A stretch of 64,000 nt of DNA from Panax quinquefolius (taxonomy: Eukaryota > Streptophyta > Magnoliopsida > Apiales > Araliaceae): the NCBI GenBank assembly GCA_020205615.1, contig JAINUW010000482.1, positions 541,501-605,500 on the forward strand, in the 5' to 3' direction. Made by a program: the position numbers and the translations under genes. Below, one piece after another: positions 59,400-64,000 of the stretch. How positions within the stretch are numbered: the stretch's first letter is position 1; each line of letters begins with the position of its first letter. The notes beneath the pieces are model-generated. The model saw only the letters and a list, made by a program, of their open reading frames with translations, was not told the origin of the DNA and made no database searches.

Positions 59400-61091
59400 A
59401 AAAATTCCATCCTCAGAATTTCTAAAACCACACCCATTCCCGGGTCATCACATTCACCCCTTCTTCACAGAATTTTGTCCTCAAAATTTTATCTTACTCA
59501 TCTTCTCAACTTCTCTTCAAAGAAGTTCTTGTCATTCATACATTCCCTACCCTTCATAACTTATCAAGAATCATGAAGTGAAAGGAATAAAAAGGAATAT
59601 AAGGATCCCTTTAAAACATTTCATTCTTTTGTTGAGGGGTCAAATTGACCAAGAACTCTTACTAGGTTTAACAGCATTTCACCGTAAACTATTCTTACAT
59701 GGTAAGTTTACAATCACACAGAAGGTAAACTACATCTTCCATACGTAGGTGATTAACCTATTATATAACCCCATTTCAGGGTATGTTCACCTCAGACTTA
59801 ATCATTAGATTCCGCACCAAAACAATTTGGTTCGGCATAACTCTTCAAAGAAAGCTCGATTTTCTTTTAATCATGACATACCATTCGTCTTAACCAAATC
59901 AAGTAGCTTAGACCATACCAATAAATCGAACATCAACTTGAAACATTCGTCTAGTTAAATTAATTGACATTAACTACTTCTTTAAATTCTTTTACAATAC
60001 ATCAAAACGTTTTATGACGTCATGATACCGCACTTTTCATAGTACGTTTAGGACTTCGTCAGTTTATGACTTCATCATTATACATCATACCATAGTGGGT
60101 TGTTGATCCTAAGATCACTTCCAACACTAGGTTCAGTTGCATTAATAGTTCCATCCTTTTACCACCTTTACATCAAATGCACCGATGATATTAAATTCAT
60201 TTTGATATTTCAAATCAATTTCTGTCTAGCCGAATCAATTAGCATAGACATACCAAGAATAGTTTTTTAAAAATCCATTGGTTCCAAAATTTGAACCAAT
60301 TCTTTCATTTTCAAAACACGCACATTAGCACGATTTCAAGAAATTTTGAAATCTAGCATAGCTAGATGACTTGGAATATCCTATTCTCTATCTTCCTTAA
60401 TTGTCTTACTTGTGAAAATACATAATCTTCTCTAGCACCTTCAATGCTAAGCCTACTGAAAATAACTCTTTTTAGTCTACACCTTCCTATGCCTTAGTAC
60501 AGTCCATCAACTTACCACACATTATGAGTTCAGGAACTTTCCACAATAATATGAGTTTAAGAACTATCCCAGACAGACCATAGGCATCCATTCACTGAGA
60601 AGTTCAAAAACATACCATATGTATGAGTTTTAAGAACTCGTACCTAACTTATCGTTCTCTACCTATCAGGTATATACATGAGAAAAGATTCACCTTCTCG
60701 TCATATACATCTTGATAGCGCGACCAATTTCAATGATTATCACTGTAATAAACCGAGTGGTTGTTACACCAAGCACAAACCTCTGCCCATTCAAAGGTTC
60801 ATACAACTCAGCTATCACATTAGTCCTCAGTTGAAATCTTACAAATTCTAACTTTCTCTTTACTTAATACGAATTTTCTTTGATTCGTATGTTATTCTTT
60901 ACAACTCAATCCGAGTTCTTCTTCCCGTACTACTTCGTAATACCATTCATTCATAGCATTGGCTATAAATCATTCATCGTTTAACAACTCATATGTTACT
61001 ACGATTTACTATGATCACGTGGTGATCTCCTTATCATTCTCTCTATGATTATAGTCTTAGGTACTCATACCTAAGATTTATAACCTATCAG
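59400..61091 (-). other. LARD-2 non-coding internal domain
   Basis: Reverse counterpart of 20788-22451 with scattered differences. No coding motif in any frame. Confidence 0.8.
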
Positions 61092-61105
61092 CTTTGATAC
61101 CAACC
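61092..61105 (-). promoter_or_regulatory. LARD-2 primer binding site
   Basis: Minus strand GGTTGGTATCAAAG, close to the initiator-Met-type site with one change. Confidence 0.8.
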
Positions 61106-61328
61106 TGTATCGCCCCGAAATCCGATCTATCTTCACACCCGAATTCCGTGCGTCACTAGTACATCATTCATCCAACATACATCATTATATACTGAAATAT
61201 AATAACATACATTCTGAATTCCCAGGTTCTAAAACCTTATAACCTTTCTCATTACAAATAATTATAATTACATTATTCATTTCATCTTACAAGAGTGACT
61301 TTTATCCGCCACCAAGGATACATAACAA
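61106..61328 (-). mobile_element. extra copy of LARD-2 LTR tail
   Basis: A 223-base copy of the LTR 3' end (TGTATCGCCCCGAAATCC...GGATACATAACA in reverse) sits between the primer site and the real 5' LTR. It is followed by 24 bases (61329-61352, CCAACACCAGATTCAATCC) that resemble part of the internal domain. Confidence 0.82.
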
Positions 61329-61352
61329 TCCAACACCAGATTCAATCCAACT

Positions 61353-64000
61353 TGTAACGCCCCGAAATCCAGTATATCTTCACACCCAGATTCTGTGCGT
61401 CACTAGTACATCATTCATCCAACATACATCATTATATATTGAAATATAATAACATACATTCTGAATTCCCAGGTTCTAAAACCTTATAAGCTTTCTCATT
61501 ACAAATAATGATAATTACAATATTCCTTTCATCTTACAAGAGTGACTTTTATCCGCCACCAAGGATACATAACAGTTCATTAAACTAGTCTATAGTTTAA
61601 TTTTCTTCTTTCTACATTACAAGTCTACCCTTCATCTTCTCACTCATTCACATTATGAATGGCACTTCATCTAGATACCGTCAGCTTTATCTTTACGGGA
61701 TCCTTAAGTTCTTCTAACATCGTTCACTGAATTTTTTTTTCATTTAAAGCAAGTGTGAGCATTCAATTGCCCAGCAAGTCATAACAGTTGAACAAACAAC
61801 TTCAAGAATTTAAACATTCTTTTAAGACTTCAATAACCGAACAAATGTTATGAAGCAGCTTGAATAATAGGAATAATCTCGATTCCTATCATTTTAAAAC
61901 ATTAGTCACTTTCACTTTGAAATACTTTCATTCTTCTACCTCTTTCATACACATTTTGTCTGGCTAGAATCAATAGCACAGACTTAACAATAACGGTTCA
62001 TGTATAAACAGAACATGCTCATATTGAACAGTTCAATCACGTAAGCGATTCATATCATAGAAACACCAGAAGTGTTCACATCAGGCACAAGGCCTCATTC
62101 ATTCTAACACCTTGTACAAATATCACACATTCGCACATATACAAAACTTCTCAAGTTCAACATCTGAGAAGTTTTAGAAACTAACATTCATTTGAAATAT
62201 GAATGAAGTTAGGAAACTTGCCTTACGCACAGCTATAACTTATAGTTTATGCTGAACTGCTCATTCCAATTCCTATGTAGCACATAAGGAAATAACACAT
62301 ACACCAATTAGTCATATACTTGACTTTACACATTGGTTTACTTAACTTTACTTCTTAGGGTTCACGTTCTTATAAACTAAGTTTACGCGACCAACATCCT
62401 TTACCGGTTAACGGTTTCATGACATACGGAGATGTCTTACTTAATACGTTCATCATCTTTGATGATTTACATTCTTATCTTCTTCTTATAACTCTCCTAG
62501 GACTCAGCACACATCGTGTCTCTACTAGTAGTCCATATGGTACTCTAAGTGGTTTCCCACAAATGACCAACAAACAAGTTCCCGTCTCATCTACACTGCC
62601 TATAACAGTGAGTTAGATCGGTTGCCAGTTTCGTATATACCTTCGCTCTCTAAAGGAATTGTTTAGCCCAGCTCCCATATGTCAACCATCAAAGGTTACG
62701 ATTGTACCACAACCTAAACTTATCTTAACTTATACGAACTATTAACTATAATGTTCGTTAAGTCAATTTCTTATTCCTTTTGGCTTTCAGGACTCATTTT
62801 TATCCAACTCACATTCGGCTTTCATTAATCTTATTACCATTCGATACGGCTTTCTCGATACCATTCATATGTTCTTACTACCTTTGTCAACGTCTGTGTC
62901 ATACAACCAGGGTATACTTAGCACGTTCGTCCAACGGGAATACGATTCACGAGGATCGTTTACGTATTCAACATTCACGTTGCTCGTCTCTTAATCTCTC
63001 ATTCAACCTTTACTCGAGGTTTTAATTGCTTTTGATCGTTATCCATCCCATGAACCCCATGTTCATTATATTTTCTTAATGTCGAAGCCATACAGATCAT
63101 TGTATACTAAGACCGATCGTTCATCGCAACAATGTTGTGTTCACAGCGTCTATACGCTTTACATTCATCTCGCATTACTATAACATAACATCGAAATGTT
63201 ATTCATTACCCTCATCACTCAACGTCTAAGGAATAACAATTATAGCAATCCCTCACATTCGTTTATCGCGACTACGGTCCCCAGATATCGGTTCTGTAAC
63301 CCGCATTCACCTTCTTTTAATCTCGTTTAATCTTTTTGTTCAACCTTCATTAAAGGTTTAATACACTCGATTAAGTGTTACATTAGTTGAACTACATGTT
63401 CATATTTCTTTCTTACACATCCCCCAGCAGTTGTGCACTTAAAAGCTCATTACTGGCCTTTTTCCCTGTACTTGCGCTGCGGCGCGACTCTCTCCACTAA
63501 GACTCGCGCTGCGATGCGAGTTAGCAGTGTCTGGCCCTCCAGTCTGGTGCTGCAGTGCCACCTTACAAGGCATGTCTGGCGCCGCGGTGCCAAGTCCTTC
63601 TTCTCGAAAATTTTTCTAAGAATTAACTTCGTTTTGAGACACTTACTTTCCAATCTCATAACTTCTTCATTATAACTCGGAATGAGGTCATTCCAAAGCC
63701 ATTTTCTTCCTTATCTTACGTACTTCGATTACCCATGGACAAAACTTTGTTCTAAATCCGTTAACATTCCATTGAATTGGCTTAATCTTCGTTATTCGTT
63801 CATTTTATGTTATTAACGTTCTTCATTTGTTCGTCCGTAATTCGGTCCTCCGAACTCGGAACTCGTTCATTCTTGAATCCACGACTCACGTTTTATACGT
63901 TCTCTTACATTCTTATGAAAACGTACACGTTCGGGTTCATTTACTAACTTTCTATTTCTCGTTCATCTTTTACGAATTTTCTCCATAACTTCGTTATAGC
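61353..64000 (-). mobile_element. LARD-2 5' LTR (runs off window)
   Basis: TGTAACGCCCCGAAATCCAG... in reverse, continuing past the window end. It includes the stretch missing from the 3' LTR. A GC-rich dyad array lies at 63474-63592. No gene; plus-strand frames 62419-62616, 62780-63025 and 63433-63675 are antisense to the LTR. Confidence 0.87.
63474..63592. repeat. array of four GC-rich dyads
   Basis: GCGCTGCGGCGCG (63474), TCGCGCTGCGATGCGA (63504-63519), TGGTGCTGCAGTGCCA (63545-63560) and TGGCGCCGCGGTGCCA (63577-63592), at 30-41 base steps. Confidence 0.8.

Noticed and set aside
63433..63675. 80-codon plus-strand frame and its minus-strand partner
   Set aside because: Both arise from the GC-rich dyad array in the LARD-2 LTR, which is free of stops on both strands by composition.

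Overview
This 64 kb window is AT-rich plant nuclear DNA, probably from a eudicot with a large, repeat-rich genome. I see no host gene, tRNA or rRNA. Nearly every base belongs to LTR retrotransposons stacked inside one another. The families are recognisable from their long terminal repeats, tRNA-derived primer binding sites, polypurine tracts and broken gag/pol frames. I cannot name the species.

Layout, left to right. (1) 1-216: tail of a Ty1/copia LTR. (2) 217-4414: fragment of an Ogre/TAT-type Ty3/gypsy element on the minus strand (gag remnant, tRNA-Arg-type primer site, 2.2 kb LTR). (3) 4415-8381: copia copy A on the plus strand (leader, gag-protease-integrase in one frame with stops, no reverse transcriptase, LTR fragment). 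(4) 8382-37426: an Athila-type Ty3/gypsy element on the plus strand, inserted in copy A's LTR. (5) Inside its gag zinc knuckle sits copia copy B (11142-27708, minus, target duplication AGATA). Copy B's leader in turn holds a large non-coding element, here called LARD-1 (16676-24225, plus; 4.1 kb LTR, about 1.7 kb non-coding interior). (6) An Athila-like solo LTR (28591-30325) lies at the front of the Athila pol. (7) The Athila 3' LTR is cut at 37427 by a second element of the LARD family (LARD-2, minus), itself cut at 37502 by copia copy C (minus). Copy C's leader holds a decayed chromovirus (about 43220-51576, plus). (8) At 52874 the sequence jumps back to the Athila 3' region and repeats 35337-39351 as 52874-56905. 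This time a solo copia LTR sits at the site where copy C sits in the first pass, and LARD-2 then continues to the window end.

No element appears able to move by itself. Copy A lacks nearly all reverse transcriptase and RNase H. Copies B and C share the same two internal deletions (N-terminal half of reverse transcriptase; integrase zinc finger plus first catalytic Asp). The chromovirus has lost its reverse transcriptase core and integrase core. The Athila has premature stops, and the LARDs encode nothing visible. Replication, where it happened, must have used proteins supplied by relatives elsewhere.

Main points for a second look: an array of four stem-loops with a common core in the copia leader; the shared-deletion copia subfamily; the LARD family with its GC-rich dyad arrays and a duplicated LTR tail next to the primer site; a 17.5 kb tandem duplication or allele-stitching event joined at TACAA; and a stretch (42866-43219) where two unrelated elements are interleaved in slices, which looks like an assembly artefact. 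All identifications come from reading motifs and comparing copies by eye; no database search or alignment program was run.
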